Source of the DNA: Streptomyces lienomycini
GTDB taxonomy: Bacteria; Actinomycetota; Actinomycetes; Streptomycetales; Streptomycetaceae
Length of the DNA stretch: 64,000 nucleotides
Assembly (NCBI RefSeq): GCF_027947595.1
Contig: NZ_CP116257.1
Span: forward strand, 124,001-188,000
Direction: 5' to 3'
The notes under the pieces are model-generated. The model was not told the origin of the DNA, made no database searches, and saw only the letters and a program-made list of their open reading frames with translations. The position numbers and the translations under genes were made by a program. Shown piece by piece: positions 43,725-53,594 of this stretch (positions are counted from its first letter, which is position 1; every line of letters begins with the position of its first letter).

Positions 43725-44237
43725 ATGGACACCGCAGAGAACACCGCGACAGACACCGCGGCGAACCGGTCGCAGGCAGCACCCGGTGCTCTCGCCGACT
43801 TCGCCCGCTTCGTGCTCTGCGGGGGCGGGCTGGGCCTCGCCGCCGGCTTCGCCGTGGCCGCCCTCGCCTCCTGGATCCCCTGGGCCCTGGCCAACGCGCT
43901 GGTCACCGTGGTCTCCACCCTCCTCGCCACCGAGCTGCACGCCCGGTTCACCTTCGGCGCGGGCGGCCGCGCGACCTGGCGCCAGCACACGCAGTCGGCC
44001 GGATCGGCGGCGGCCGCGTACGCGGTGACCTGCGCGGCGATGCTCGCCCTGCACCAACTGGTGGCGACGCCCGGTGCGGTGCTCGAGCAGGCCGTCTACC
44101 TGTCCGCCTCCGCGCTCGCCGGCCTCGCGCGGTTCGCCGTACTGCGTCTCGTCGTCTTCACGCGGACCCGCACGCGGGAGGTCCCCGGACCGCGGACCTC
44201 CCCGGCCCGTCCCGCGGCGGTGACCGTCCTGGCCTGA
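43725..44237 (+). CDS. GtrA-like four-helix membrane protein
   Basis: A 170-residue protein with four hydrophobic segments between about 22 and 145 and basic ends, resembling the GtrA family of polyprenyl-phosphate-sugar translocation proteins. ATG 43725 has GGAGGGGG upstream. It lies under an RHH-type palindrome and may belong to the same regulon as the exporter operon. Family assignment rests on topology and short motifs only. Confidence 0.7.
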   Translation: MDTAENTATDTAANRSQAAPGALADFARFVLCGGGLGLAAGFAVAALASWIPWALANALVTVVSTLLATELHARFTFGAGGRATWRQHTQSAGSAAAAYAVTCAAMLALHQLVATPGAVLEQAVYLSASALAGLARFAVLRLVVFTRTRTREVPGPRTSPARPAAVTVLA

Positions 44238-44372
44238 GGCGGCTCGTCGTCAGAGAGGTGTCAAAGGCGTTCGCACCGCCGTATGGAAGCCATCAAGGGC
44301 GGTCGAATCCGGTCGGAAGGGGGCTCTTATCTCCATGTCAGCTTCTCTTCCGAACCTCACCAGGAGCTCGCG

Positions 44373-44456
44373 ATGGCCGACGTGGCCTTCGTCCTCACCA
44401 CGATCGCGGTGTTCGCGCTCGTCGCCCTTGTCGCCAAGGGGGTGACGAAGCTGTGA
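44373..44456 (+). CDS. 27-residue membrane peptide upstream of kdpF
   Basis: [27 protein letters not shown] is one membrane helix; AGGAG lies 6-10 bases upstream of the ATG. Its stop overlaps the GTG of kdpF (GTGA, 44453-44456). The tight coupling and ribosome site argue that it is real. It may be a second KdpF-like stabilising peptide. Confidence 0.72.
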   Translation: MADVAFVLTTIAVFALVALVAKGVTKL

Positions 44457-44542
44457 CCGCGGAGAACGTCGTCGGCCTGATCGTGGCCGTCGCCCTGCTC
44501 GGTTACCTCGTCCTCGCCCTGATCCACCCGGAGAGGTTCTGA
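44453..44542 (+). CDS. kdpF: Potassium-transporting ATPase subunit KdpF
   Basis: A 29-residue one-helix peptide ([20 protein letters not shown], then ALIHPERF) with the characteristic HPERF ending of KdpF. It starts inside the stop of the preceding peptide gene and ends 7 bases before kdpA. KdpF stabilises the KdpABC complex. Confidence 0.88.
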   Translation: MTAENVVGLIVAVALLGYLVLALIHPERF

Positions 44543-44549
44543 GCACCGC

Positions 44550-46226
44550 ATGAGCCCCGTCCTCGCCGGCGTGCTCCAGCTGCTCGCGCTGATCGCCGCG
44601 CTGGCCCTCGCCCACATCCCCCTCGGCAACCACATGGCCAGGGTCTACTCCTCCGGCACGCACTGGCGCGTGGAGAAGTGGATCTACAAGGGCATAGGTG
44701 CCGACCCGGACCGGGAGATGCGCTGGCCCGCGTACCTGCGCGGCGTCCTCGCCTTCTCCCTCGCCGGTGTCCTCTTCCTCTACCTGCTCCAGCGGCTGCA
44801 GGGCGTCCTGCCCGGCTCGCTCGGCTTCGCCTCCATCGACCCGGACCAGGCGTTCAACACCGCCGCGTCCTTCGTGGCGAACACCAACTGGCAGTCGTAC
44901 TACGGCGAGCAGGCCATGGGCCACGTCGTGCAGACCGCCGGTCTCGCCGTGCAGAACTTCGTCTCGGCGGCCGTCGGCATCGCCGTGGCCGTCGCCCTCG
45001 TCCGCGGCTTCGCGCGGTCCCGCACCGGAGAACTCGGCAACTTCTGGGCCGACCTGGTCCGCGGGGTCGTCCGCGTCCTGGTGCCGATCGCCGCCGTCGG
45101 CGCGGTGATCCTGGTGGCCTGCGGGGTCATCCAGAACTTCTCCGGCATCCACGAGGTCGGCCAATTCTTGAATGAGCACAGTCTGGGCGGCCCGCAGCAG
45201 TGGAACGGGGGCGCGGTCGCCTCGCAGGAGGTCATCAAGGAGCTGGGCACCAACGGCGGCGGCTACTTCAACGCCAACTCCGCCCACCCCTTCGAGAACC
45301 CGACGCCGTTCACCAACCTGTTCGAGATCTTCCTGATCCTGCTGATCCCGGTCGCCCTGACCCGCACCTTCGGCGTCATGACCGGCTCGCTGCGCCAGGG
45401 CTACGCGATCCTCGGGACGATGGCCGCCATCTGGCTGTCCTTCGTCGCCCTGATGATGTGGACCGAGTTCGCCCACCACGGCCCGGCGCTGCGGGCGGCC
45501 GGGGGCGCGATGGAGGGCAAGGAGGTGCGCTTCGGCATCGGCGGCTCGTCGATCTTCGCGGTGTCGACCACCCTCACCTCGACCGGCGCCGTGGACTCCT
45601 TCCACTCCTCCTACACCGGCCTCGGCGGCGGCATCACGATGCTCGGTATGATGCTGGGCGAGATCGCGCCCGGCGGTGTCGGGTCCGGCCTCTACGGCAT
45701 GCTCGTCATGGCGGTCGTCGCGGTGTTCATCGCGGGACTCATGGTCGGCCGTACGCCCGAGTACCTGGGCCGGAAGATCGGCACCCGCGAGATCAAGTAC
45801 GCCGCCTGCTACCTCCTGATCACCCCGGCCCTGGTGCTGGGCCTCACCGCGGCGGCCATGGCCCTGCCCACCCCGGGCGACTCGATGACCAACACCGGGG
45901 CGCACGGCTTCTCCGAGATCCTGTACGCCTACACCTCCGCCGCGAACAACAACGGCTCGGCCTTCGCGGGCCTGAACGCCGACACCCAGTGGTTCAACAC
46001 CACCCTCGGCCTCGCCATGCTCCTCGGCCGCTTCCTGCCGATGGTGTTCGTCCTGGCCCTCGCGGGCTCGCTGGCCGCCCAGCGGCCGGTGCCCTCCACC
46101 GCGGGCACCCTGCGCACCGAGAAGCCGCTGTTCAGCGGTCTGCTGGCGGGCACCGTCCTGATCATCACCGGTCTGACCTACTTCCCGGCCCTCGCCCTGG
46201 GCCCGCTCGCCGAGGGGCTGGCATGA
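44550..46226 (+). CDS. kdpA: Potassium-transporting ATPase subunit KdpA
   Basis: A 558-residue channel-like subunit with about ten helices. Selectivity-filter-type segments include [14 protein letters not shown] and [19 protein letters not shown], hallmarks of KdpA. Its stop overlaps the kdpB ATG at 46223. With KdpB and KdpC it forms the high-affinity K+ pump. Confidence 0.97.
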   Translation: MSPVLAGVLQLLALIAALALAHIPLGNHMARVYSSGTHWRVEKWIYKGIGADPDREMRWPAYLRGVLAFSLAGVLFLYLLQRLQGVLPGSLGFASIDPDQAFNTAASFVANTNWQSYYGEQAMGHVVQTAGLAVQNFVSAAVGIAVAVALVRGFARSRTGELGNFWADLVRGVVRVLVPIAAVGAVILVACGVIQNFSGIHEVGQFLNEHSLGGPQQWNGGAVASQEVIKELGTNGGGYFNANSAHPFENPTPFTNLFEIFLILLIPVALTRTFGVMTGSLRQGYAILGTMAAIWLSFVALMMWTEFAHHGPALRAAGGAMEGKEVRFGIGGSSIFAVSTTLTSTGAVDSFHSSYTGLGGGITMLGMMLGEIAPGGVGSGLYGMLVMAVVAVFIAGLMVGRTPEYLGRKIGTREIKYAACYLLITPALVLGLTAAAMALPTPGDSMTNTGAHGFSEILYAYTSAANNNGSAFAGLNADTQWFNTTLGLAMLLGRFLPMVFVLALAGSLAAQRPVPSTAGTLRTEKPLFSGLLAGTVLIITGLTYFPALALGPLAEGLA

Positions 46227-48361
46227 CCACCGACACGCGGCGCACCGGCCCGCGGAAACAAGAGGGCTCCATGTCCACAGCCACCCCGACCCGGGCGCCG
46301 CACGGCGACGCGCCCACCGGGCACCAGCCGCCGGAGGGCCGCGTCGGCGCGGGTCTCTTCGACCCGAGGCACCTGCTCACGTCGCTGCCCGAGGCGTTCC
46401 GCAAGCTCGACCCGCGGGTGATGGTGAAGTCGCCCGTCATGTTCGTCGTCCTGGTCGGCTCCGTACTGACCACGGCCTTCGCCTTCACCGACCCCGGCGA
46501 CTGGTTCGGCTGGACCATCAGCGCCTGGCTCTGGCTGACGGTGCTCTTCGCCAACCTGGCGGAGGCGGTCGCCGAGGGCCGCGGCAAGGCCCAGGCCGAC
46601 ACCCTGCGCAGGGCGAAGACCGACACCGTCGCCCGCCGCGCCGACGGCACCACCGTCCCCGGCACCGCGCTCACGGTCGGCGACCTGGTCGTCTGCGAGG
46701 CGGGGGACGTCGTCCCCGGCGACGGCGACGTCGTCGAGGGCGTCGCCTCGGTCGACGAGTCGGCGATCACCGGGGAGTCGGCGCCCGTCATCCGCGAGTC
46801 CGGCGGCGACCGGTCCGCGGTCACCGGCGGGACCAAGGTGCTCTCCGACCGCATCGTCGTCCGGATCACCACGAAACCGGGCGAGACCTTCATCGACCGG
46901 ATGATCGGCCTGGTCGAGGGGGCGGCCCGGCAGAAGACGCCCAACGAGATCGCGCTGAACATCCTGCTGGCCTCGCTGACCGTCGTCTTCCTGCTGGCCT
47001 GCGCGACCCTCCCGCCGTTCGCCGACCACGCCGGCACCCACCTGAGCATGGTCGTGCTGGTGGCCCTGCTGGTCTGCCTCATCCCCACCACGATCGGCGC
47101 CCTGCTCTCCGCGATCGGCATCGCGGGCATGGACCGCCTGGTGCAGCGCAACGTGCTGGCGATGTCGGGCCGCGCGGTCGAGGCCGCCGGTGACGTCTCC
47201 ACCCTGCTCCTGGACAAGACCGGCACGATCACGCTCGGCAACCGGCAGGCGGCCGCGTTCGTGCCGGTGCGCGGTGTGACGGCGGCCGAGGTCGCCGACG
47301 CCGCCCAGCTCTCCTCGCTCGCCGACGAGACACCCGAGGGCCGCTCGATCGTCGTCCTCGCGAAACAGGAGTACGGGCTGTGCGAGCGCGGGCCTGGCGA
47401 GCCGACCGGCGCCGAGTGGATCGGCTTCACCGCGCAGACCCGCATGTCGGGCGTGGACGTGGACGGCCGCAAGGTGCGCAAGGGCGCCGCGGGTTCGGTC
47501 GTCGCCTGGGTCCGGGAGCGGGGCGGCACGGTCGCCGAGGACGCGGACACGACCGTCAGGAACATCTCCGAGGCGGGCGGAACGCCGCTGCTGGTCGCGG
47601 TCGAGGACGAACGCGGGGCACGGGTCCTGGGCGTCGTCCACCTCAAGGACGTCGTCAAGCAGGGCATGCGGGAACGGTTCGAGGAACTGCGCCGCATGGG
47701 CATCAGGACCGTCATGATCACGGGCGACAACCCGCTGACGGCCAGGGCGATCGCCGACGAGGCGGGTGTCGACGACTTCCTCGCCGAGGCCACGCCCGAG
47801 GACAAGATGGCGCTCATCAAGCGCGAGCAGGCCGGCGGCAAGCTGGTCGCGATGACCGGCGACGGCACCAACGACGCGCCCGCGCTGGCCCAGGCGGACG
47901 TCGGCGTCGCGATGAACACCGGCACGTCGGCCGCCAAGGAGGCCGGCAACATGGTCGACCTCGACTCCGACCCGACCAAGCTCATCGAGATCGTCGGGAT
48001 CGGCAAGCAACTCCTGATCACCCGCGGCGCGCTCACGACGTTCTCCGTCGCCAACGACGTCGCCAAGTACTTCGCGATCATCCCGGCGCTCTTCGCGGCC
48101 GTCCATCCGGGCCTGGACAAGCTCAACATCATGGGCCTGTCCTCACCGGACTCCGCGATCCTCTCCGCGGTGATCTTCAACGCGCTGATCATCGTCGTCC
48201 TGGTGCCCCTCGCGCTGAGGGGCGTGCGCTACCGGCCCATGAGCGCCGACCGGATGCTGCGCCGCAACCTCGCCGTGTACGGACTGGGCGGCCTGATCGC
48301 CCCGTTCGCCGGCATCAAGCTCATCGACCTGATCGTCTCGCTCGTCCCCGGGATCGGCTGA
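46223..48361 (+). CDS. kdpB: Potassium-transporting P-type ATPase subunit KdpB
   Basis: A 712-residue P-type ATPase: ITGES actuator motif (about 177), phosphorylation motif DKTGTITLG (about 330), and [17 protein letters not shown] hinge motif (about 545). ATG 46223 overlaps kdpA; ATG 46271 would shorten the N-terminus by 16 residues and is also plausible. Full-length and intact. Confidence 0.97.
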   Translation: MTTDTRRTGPRKQEGSMSTATPTRAPHGDAPTGHQPPEGRVGAGLFDPRHLLTSLPEAFRKLDPRVMVKSPVMFVVLVGSVLTTAFAFTDPGDWFGWTISAWLWLTVLFANLAEAVAEGRGKAQADTLRRAKTDTVARRADGTTVPGTALTVGDLVVCEAGDVVPGDGDVVEGVASVDESAITGESAPVIRESGGDRSAVTGGTKVLSDRIVVRITTKPGETFIDRMIGLVEGAARQKTPNEIALNILLASLTVVFLLACATLPPFADHAGTHLSMVVLVALLVCLIPTTIGALLSAIGIAGMDRLVQRNVLAMSGRAVEAAGDVSTLLLDKTGTITLGNRQAAAFVPVRGVTAAEVADAAQLSSLADETPEGRSIVVLAKQEYGLCERGPGEPTGAEWIGFTAQTRMSGVDVDGRKVRKGAAGSVVAWVRERGGTVAEDADTTVRNISEAGGTPLLVAVEDERGARVLGVVHLKDVVKQGMRERFEELRRMGIRTVMITGDNPLTARAIADEAGVDDFLAEATPEDKMALIKREQAGGKLVAMTGDGTNDAPALAQADVGVAMNTGTSAAKEAGNMVDLDSDPTKLIEIVGIGKQLLITRGALTTFSVANDVAKYFAIIPALFAAVHPGLDKLNIMGLSSPDSAILSAVIFNALIIVVLVPLALRGVRYRPMSADRMLRRNLAVYGLGGLIAPFAGIKLIDLIVSLVPGIG

Positions 48362-48366
48362 CCGAC

Positions 48367-49047
48367 ATGAACACTTCCCTCACCAACGCCGTCCGGCTGC
48401 TCGGCGCGGGCCTGCGCGCCCTGCTCGTCCTGACCGTCGTCACCGGCATCGTCTACCCGCTCGCCGTCACCGGCGTCGCCCAGGGGCTGTTCCCCGGCAA
48501 GGCGAACGGCTCGGAGATCGAGGCGGACGGCGGCAGGGTCGTCGGCTCCTCCCTCATCGGCCAGGCGTACGACCTGCCGCTGGGAGACGGCCGGGAGACC
48601 CCGGAGCCGGACCTCAAGTGGTTCCAGGGCCGCCCCCGGAACGGCCTCGGCGCCAACACCGTCAACACCCAGTACGACCTCATCCTGTCCGGCGCCACCA
48701 ACCGCTCCGCCGACAACGCGGAACTCGCCCGGTGGGTGAGGGAGGCCAAGGCCGCCGTGGTCGAGGACAACTCCGTACCCGGCCACCCCGTCGACCCGTC
48801 CGACGTACCCGCCGACGCCGTCACCTCCTCCGGCTCCGGCCTGGACCCGGAAATCTCCCCCGAGTACGCCGCCCTCCAGGTGCACCGGGTCGCCGAGCGC
48901 AACGGCCTGTCCGCCGAGCGCGTCCAGGAACTCGTCGACGACCACACCGAGCACCGCACCCTGGGCTTCATCGGCGAACCGCGGGTGAACGTCCTCCGAC
49001 TGAACATCGCGCTCTCGCAACTGCGGGCACCGGCGTCCGAGCGGTGA
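48367..49047 (+). CDS. kdpC: Potassium-transporting ATPase subunit KdpC
   Basis: A 226-residue subunit with one N-terminal helix (about 15-35), GSSLIGQ and FQGRPR motifs, SGATNR, and a conserved C-terminus (PRVNVLRLNIAL). It begins 5 bases after kdpB. No kdpD or kdpE follows: the next gene is convergent and directly abuts the stop (TGA and TCA at 49045-49050). Control must come from elsewhere. Confidence 0.97.
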   Translation: MNTSLTNAVRLLGAGLRALLVLTVVTGIVYPLAVTGVAQGLFPGKANGSEIEADGGRVVGSSLIGQAYDLPLGDGRETPEPDLKWFQGRPRNGLGANTVNTQYDLILSGATNRSADNAELARWVREAKAAVVEDNSVPGHPVDPSDVPADAVTSSGSGLDPEISPEYAALQVHRVAERNGLSAERVQELVDDHTEHRTLGFIGEPRVNVLRLNIALSQLRAPASER

Positions 49048-49821
49048 TCAGCGCACCGGGAACCCGAAGGCGTAACCCTGCTCCCTGAGCCAGGGAAGGA
49101 CCTGCCGCAGCGCCTCGACGGTCTGCGTGCGGTCGCCGCCCGCGTCGTGGAAGAGGATCGTCGGCCCGTTCGGCAGCTCCCGCTGGACGGTGGCGACGAT
49201 GGCGTCGGTGCCCGGCCGCTCGAAGTCCTTGGTGTCCACGTTCCAGCCCAGCGGACGCATGCCCCGGGAGGCGGCGAGCTTGCGGCTGTACGGGGTGAAG
49301 GCTCCGCCGGGCGCCCGGTAGTACATCGGCCGCACGCCGCCGGACGCCTCGGTGATCATGCGCTCGGCGTCGAGGATCTCCTTGGACTGGTAGGCCTCGG
49401 ACTTCTTGTCCATCCCGGTGTCGTGCGACACCGAGTGGTCGCACAGCCGGTGCCCGGCCGCGACGACGTCCTTCACCAGGTCCGGGTGGGCCTGCGCCTG
49501 AAGGCCCGTCATGCAGAAGGTGGCCTTCACCCCGGACTCCCGCAGCAGGTCGAGCACCTGCGGGGTCCACGCCGGGTCGGGGCCGTCGTCGATGGTGATG
49601 TTGACGCCGCGCGCCCCCGCGTCCGAGGCGTGGACGATGCTGACGTCGACCGGCTTGGCGTCGTTGCCCGGTGTGGCCGACGCGGACACCTTCGGCGACG
49701 CGCCGCCCACGGAATCGGCCTGCGCGGTCCACACCGAGGCGCCGACGGCGAGCACCGTCACGCCCAGGGCCGCCCCGACCACCTTGCCGTACCAGCCCCG
49801 CCCACCACCGTGCCGCGCCAT
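49048..49821 (-). CDS. Secreted polysaccharide deacetylase (CE4/NodB)
   Basis: A 257-residue protein with a signal/anchor helix (about 12-33) and a NodB domain (about 68-255): TIDDGPD (catalytic Asp and metal Asp), HSVSHD (metal His pair) and YRAPGG. It should remove acetyl groups from peptidoglycan or chitin-like polymers outside the cell. It is convergent with kdpC with zero intervening bases. Confidence 0.93.
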   Translation of the reverse strand: MARHGGGRGWYGKVVGAALGVTVLAVGASVWTAQADSVGGASPKVSASATPGNDAKPVDVSIVHASDAGARGVNITIDDGPDPAWTPQVLDLLRESGVKATFCMTGLQAQAHPDLVKDVVAAGHRLCDHSVSHDTGMDKKSEAYQSKEILDAERMITEASGGVRPMYYRAPGGAFTPYSRKLAASRGMRPLGWNVDTKDFERPGTDAIVATVQRELPNGPTILFHDAGGDRTQTVEALRQVLPWLREQGYAFGFPVR

Positions 49822-50000
49822 GTCCGCCCCGCCTTCGCGTAGTTCCTCGCCGCCGGTCCTCCACCGCGTCGAGGACCACATGACAGGACGGGCGCGAGCG
49901 GCCGGAGGATGCGTCCGTTACGGATCACGGACAAAAACGGGGAAGTTCACGGACAACCGCCGCGAGGGACCCTCCACCTCCGGCGCATCTGACGGCCGGT

Positions 50001-50744
50001 TCAGGCGGCGGGCTCGGCGGGCTCGGTGAGGAAGCGGTCGAGTGCGGTGAAGACGGCCCCGGGCTCCTCGCGGATGGGCAGGTGCCCCGCGCCGGGGATG
50101 AGTTGGAACCGCCCGGAGGGAAACGCGGCCGCGTAGGCGCGGCCGAAGTCGGGGGTGACGACGGTGTCGTCGGCGCCCCAGATCACGAGCACGGGGCAGG
50201 TGACCGCGGACAGGAGTGCCAGTAGCCCCGGGTCGTGCAGGTCCGGCCCGGTATAGGCGCGCAGGGTGGTGGGCATCCGGGCGGGCGGACCGCCGCGTGC
50301 CGCCGGCGTGCGGATGCCGGGCGGCGGCCCACTGGGCAGGTTGACGCGGTGGCCCGGGATCTCGGGCCCGATGGCATTCATGAGGACGAGCCGGGAGATG
50401 CGGCCGGCGTGGTCGTCCACGGCCATCCGGGCGGCGACCCAGCCGCCGAAGGAGGTGCCGACCACGGTGACGCCGTCCAGTTCCCGCTGGTCGAGCAGGT
50501 CGAGGTAGGCGACGGCGAGGGCGGCCACGGAGTCGAGCGCGTCGGGTCTCGCGGTGTCGTCCCAGCCCGGATGGGTGGGTGCCAGTACCCGGTGCCCGGT
50601 GGCGAGGTGGTCGACCAGGGGGGTGATGCCGGCGGGGCCGGGTGCGCCGTGCAGGACGAGTACCGGGCCGCCCTCTCCGGCCTCCCGTACGGCCAGGTCG
50701 AGGTCGGAGCGCACGGTGACGAGGCGCGGGACGGGCGCGGTCAT
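50001..50744 (-). CDS. Alpha/beta-fold hydrolase
   Basis: A 247-residue hydrolase: oxyanion segment LHGAPGPAG, nucleophile GTSFGG (about 98), acid in WGADD and His in GAGHLP (about 222). Substrate unknown. It follows the TetX-like gene by 61 bases and probably belongs to the same TetR-controlled operon. Confidence 0.92.
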   Translation of the reverse strand: MTAPVPRLVTVRSDLDLAVREAGEGGPVLVLHGAPGPAGITPLVDHLATGHRVLAPTHPGWDDTARPDALDSVAALAVAYLDLLDQRELDGVTVVGTSFGGWVAARMAVDDHAGRISRLVLMNAIGPEIPGHRVNLPSGPPPGIRTPAARGGPPARMPTTLRAYTGPDLHDPGLLALLSAVTCPVLVIWGADDTVVTPDFGRAYAAAFPSGRFQLIPGAGHLPIREEPGAVFTALDRFLTEPAEPAA

Positions 50745-50805
50745 GCTGTCTCCCGGGTGGCGTGGCCGGTGTCGGTGGTGCTGTCGGTGGTGCTGTCGGC
50801 GGTGG

Positions 50806-51945
50806 TCACCCGGCTGCCGGTCCGGCGGTGAAGAACTCGATCATCCGCTCCAGTCCCCGGTCGCCGAACATCGTGTCCAGGCTGGCGGCGGACTCGGCCG
50901 CGGACGCCTCGCTGCGCGGGAAGAGGGCCTGTTCGTAGGAGGCGAGCGCGGCCTCGGTGTCGCCGGGGCGGGCGGCGATCGCCTCGGCGAGTTCGGCACC
51001 GTCGAGCATGGCCAGGTTGGCGCCCTCGCCGGCGAAGGGGGACATGAGGTGGGCGGCGTCGCCGAGGAGCGTCACCCCCGGGGTCCGTTCCCAGCGGTGT
51101 CCGACGGGCAGGGCGTGGATGCGGCGCGGGGTGACCGTGTCCGCGTCGGCGACCAGGCCGCGCAGGTCCTCGTGCCAGCCTTCGAAGCGGGTGAGGACGG
51201 CGGCCTTGGCGGCGGCGGGATCGGTGAAGTCGACGGTGTCCAGCCAGCCTTCGTCGGCCTTCAGCGCGGCGTAGACGTGGAGGCTGCCGTCGGTCTCGCG
51301 GTGCGCGAGGAAGCCGCGCCGACCGCCCAGGCTGATGAAGAAACCGCCCCCGACGAGGGCGGCACTGCGCGGGTGGCGGGCGTCGGCGTCGTGCAGGTCG
51401 GTCTCGGCGAAGGAGACGCCGGTGTAGGCGGGCGTGGCGTCGGAGAGCAGCGGCCGTACCCGGGACCAGGCCCCGTCGGCGCCGATCAGGAGGTCGGTGG
51501 TGACGGTGGAGCCGTCGGCGAACGTCACCTCGTGGCGGCCGTCGCCCAGCCCCCGGACGGCGGTGACCTTCCTGCCCCAGCGGACCGTGCCGTCGGGCAG
51601 CGAGTTCAGGAGCAGGTCGCGCAGGTCGCCGCGGTCCACCTCCGGGCGGGCGCCGGTTCCGTCGTCCTTCTCGCGGACGTGAACGGTGGCGTCCGGGCCG
51701 ACCAGGCGCATCTCCTGACCGCCCCCGTGGACGATCTGGAGGAAGTCCTCGTGGAGGCCGGCGGCGTGCAGCGCCTTCTGGCCGTTCTCCTCGTGGATGT
51801 CGAGCATGCCGCCCTGGGTACGGGCCGCGGCGGACGCCTCCAGTTCGAAGACGGCGGCCTGGACGCCGTTGACGTGCAGGACGCGGGCGGCGGTGAGGCC
51901 GCCGAGGCCTCCGCCGATGACCGCGACGGGGTGATGGGTGCTCAT
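50806..51945 (-). CDS. TetX-like FAD-dependent monooxygenase
   Basis: A 379-residue flavoprotein: VAVIGGGLGGLTAARVL (GxGxxG), GGMLDIHEENGQKAL, DRGDLRDLLLNSL and GDAAHLMSPFAGEGANLAML. These segments align by eye with the tetracycline-inactivating TetX enzymes much better than with aromatic hydroxylases in general. Whether tetracycline is the substrate cannot be read from sequence. The gene lies downstream of a TetR gene, and both promoters carry the same palindrome. Confidence 0.88.
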   Translation of the reverse strand: MSTHHPVAVIGGGLGGLTAARVLHVNGVQAAVFELEASAAARTQGGMLDIHEENGQKALHAAGLHEDFLQIVHGGGQEMRLVGPDATVHVREKDDGTGARPEVDRGDLRDLLLNSLPDGTVRWGRKVTAVRGLGDGRHEVTFADGSTVTTDLLIGADGAWSRVRPLLSDATPAYTGVSFAETDLHDADARHPRSAALVGGGFFISLGGRRGFLAHRETDGSLHVYAALKADEGWLDTVDFTDPAAAKAAVLTRFEGWHEDLRGLVADADTVTPRRIHALPVGHRWERTPGVTLLGDAAHLMSPFAGEGANLAMLDGAELAEAIAARPGDTEAALASYEQALFPRSEASAAESAASLDTMFGDRGLERMIEFFTAGPAAG

Positions 51946-52032
51946 GGGTCCTCCGACTGACTGACCGAGTACGCCGCAGGGCGACGGAGCGGGCGGATCA
52001 CGAGGCGATCCGGCCGGACACCTCCACGGTAA

Positions 52033-52044
52033 CGAACATGTTCG
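52033..52044. promoter_or_regulatory. TetR operator before the TetX-like gene
   Basis: CGAACATGTTCG is a perfect 12-bp palindrome inside a 20-bp near-palindrome (GTAACGAACATGTTCGTCAC). The same core is at 52827-52838 before tetR. Confidence 0.75.
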
Positions 52045-52120
52045 TCACGTACAAGTTCTTCACGTACAGGCTCGTCGAAGAGAGTGCCTCGGTCGCGGGC
52101 GGGCGGTCGGCGAACGGGCG

Positions 52121-52813
52121 TCAGCCGTTCGTGCCGGGGACGGGGGTATGGGTGATGCCGTTGACCAGGACGTCGAAACTCCAGCCCATACGGTCCTCGG
52201 GCGAGCCGCTGACCAGGGCGGGCATGTGCGCCCTGATGGCCGGATGGGTCTCGTCCACGCGGTGGAGGGCCCGGGTGGTGGCGTTCCAGTCGTCCTCGAT
52301 CATGGGGTCGTGTTCCTGCGCCGACTGTTCGGCGGCCGTGGCCGTGGCGTCCTGGAGCAGCTTGTCCACGCCCCAGGCGACCTGCTCACGGGAGGCGCCG
52401 CTGCGGGACAGCAGGTCCAGGACGCGCTCCACCAGGCGCAGGTAGTTGCCGCCGCTGGGCCGCGCCACCAGAGCGGACCGGGCGAGCTGCGGATGCGCGA
52501 ACAGCACGGAGGTGTAGGAGGCCAGTACGGCGCGGAGCTGCTCGCGCCAGTCGCCCCCCGCCCCTTGGCCGGTCAGGTCGACCTCGCCCAGCAGGGCGTC
52601 GAGGACGGCCGCGTGCAGCTCCGCGGTGTTGGCCACGTAGACGTACAGCGAGGCCGGGCCGGTGTCCAACTCCTTGGCCAGCCGGCGCATGGTGACCTTC
52701 TCCAGCCCCTCGGCACGCATGACCCGCACGGCGGTGTCCACGATCCAGCCCCGTGACAAGGCAGGCTTCGCGGGCCGCTCCCGGCGGCTGATCGGCTCAT
52801 TCCTCGCAGTCAT
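52121..52813 (-). CDS. TetR-family regulator (TetR_C type) of the TetX-like operon
   Basis: A 230-residue TetR protein: HTH at about 22-65 (VTMRRLAKELDTGPASLYVYVAN) and a TetR_C-type ligand domain with acidic and His residues. ATG 52813 sits 13 bases from the palindrome at 52827-52838. The organisation tetR-tetX-like-hydrolase on one strand with operators at both start regions fits substrate-induced degradation of a small molecule. Confidence 0.92.
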   Translation of the reverse strand: MTARNEPISRRERPAKPALSRGWIVDTAVRVMRAEGLEKVTMRRLAKELDTGPASLYVYVANTAELHAAVLDALLGEVDLTGQGAGGDWREQLRAVLASYTSVLFAHPQLARSALVARPSGGNYLRLVERVLDLLSRSGASREQVAWGVDKLLQDATATAAEQSAQEHDPMIEDDWNATTRALHRVDETHPAIRAHMPALVSGSPEDRMGWSFDVLVNGITHTPVPGTNG

Positions 52814-52826
52814 GCACCGATCGTAA

Positions 52827-52838
52827 CGAACATGTTCG
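52827..52838. promoter_or_regulatory. TetR operator before tetR
   Basis: CGAACATGTTCG, identical core to the site at 52033-52044, preceded by GTAA in both. Confidence 0.75.
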
Positions 52839-53192
52839 ATCCCGTTGCGTGCCCGGGGGAGGGCGGTGCTGCCCATGGTCCGGTGGCGGGCGCCGCACAC
52901 CGTCTCGTAAAAATCCTCTCCGAAGTCGTTCTGCCCGGAGATCTCTTGGACGATGTGGTCGTGATCTTCAAGCAGGGTGCGCACGTGTTCACAGAAGCCT
53001 GCCCCACCCGCCGCCCCTTCGAGACCTTCGGCATGCCGTGCCCCCTCCAGAAGGTTCCTCGTCGGCCCCTGCGTATGAGGGGCCGGTGTCTGCCTGGATC
53101 AGCCTGCCCCATACCTATGACACCGGGCCGGAACGAGGGAGGTCCTGGAGAGCCTGCTGAGCGGCCTGGCATGGCGCGGCCTGGAAACGACT
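52839..53192. other. Gene-poor gap, possibly a decayed reading frame
   Basis: No confident gene is seen. The minus strand keeps an open frame with balanced codon use (for example LLEDHDHIVQEISGQNDFGE) upstream of tetR but lacks its own start signal, so it may be a remnant. GC content is lower than in neighbouring DNA. Confidence 0.35.
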
Positions 53193-53219
53193 GAGGCCCA
53201 GGTCGATGACCTGGGCCTC
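53193..53219 (-). terminator. tRNA-associated terminator
   Basis: A perfect 12-bp stem GAGGCCCAGGTC / GACCTGGGCCTC with a 3-base loop lies immediately beyond the 3' end of the tRNA fragment. Confidence 0.75.
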
Positions 53220-53223
53220 AATG

Positions 53224-53269
53224 TGGAGCGGGTGACGAGAATCGAACTCGCACTCTCAGCTTGGGAAGC
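53224..53269 (-). other. 3' fragment of tRNA-Gly(CCC), attachment-site scar
   Basis: On the minus strand the sequence runs from the anticodon loop (TTCCCAA, anticodon CCC) through the T arm (GAGTTCGATTCTC) to the acceptor CACCCGCT and encoded CCA. The 5' half needed to pair (GCGGGTG and D arm) is absent; unrelated DNA replaces it from about 53270. Site-specific integrases of actinobacterial elements use exactly such tRNA 3' ends, so this is probably attL or attR of an island extending to higher coordinates. Confidence 0.75.
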
Positions 53270-53594
53270 GACGGCGCTTCACGGGTGAGATCACCTCTCA
53301 CCTGCGGCTACGTATTCTGGAGCGCGTTTTCGGCTACCTGTTCCGCGCCGCTGTTTACCGTTGTTGTCCGGTCGTATGGGCACGCTGTGGGCACGAGGCT
53401 GGTCGGCGCTGCTTCGCGGAGGGCCGCTGGGCACTTGGTGATGAGGAATGCCTGGCGGGGGAGCACCGCTGCCACGGTGACTTGCGTGTGCACACTCCTA
53501 ACCGAGGATGCCAAGATCACAAAAAGCGTCTCTTTGGGCACAGACTTCGATCTTCGCCGCAGGCAGCCTGGGGTTCTGGGCGAGGAGGCGGCCG
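53270..53594. other. Gene-poor DNA next to the att scar
   Basis: Lower-GC, weakly biased DNA without a convincing gene. It contains the repeated phrase GGGCACG (TATGGGCACGCTGTGGGCACG near 53380), of the kind found near phage-integrase attachment regions, but no integrase frame remains. Confidence 0.4.

Noticed and set aside
52832-53194. A plus-strand hypothetical protein beside tetR
   Set aside because: Its start lies within the tetR operator, there is no ribosome site, and composition is not gene-like.
53224-53300. A functional tRNA-Gly gene
   Set aside because: The 5' acceptor strand and D arm are missing and the anticodon stem cannot pair; only the 3' fragment is present.
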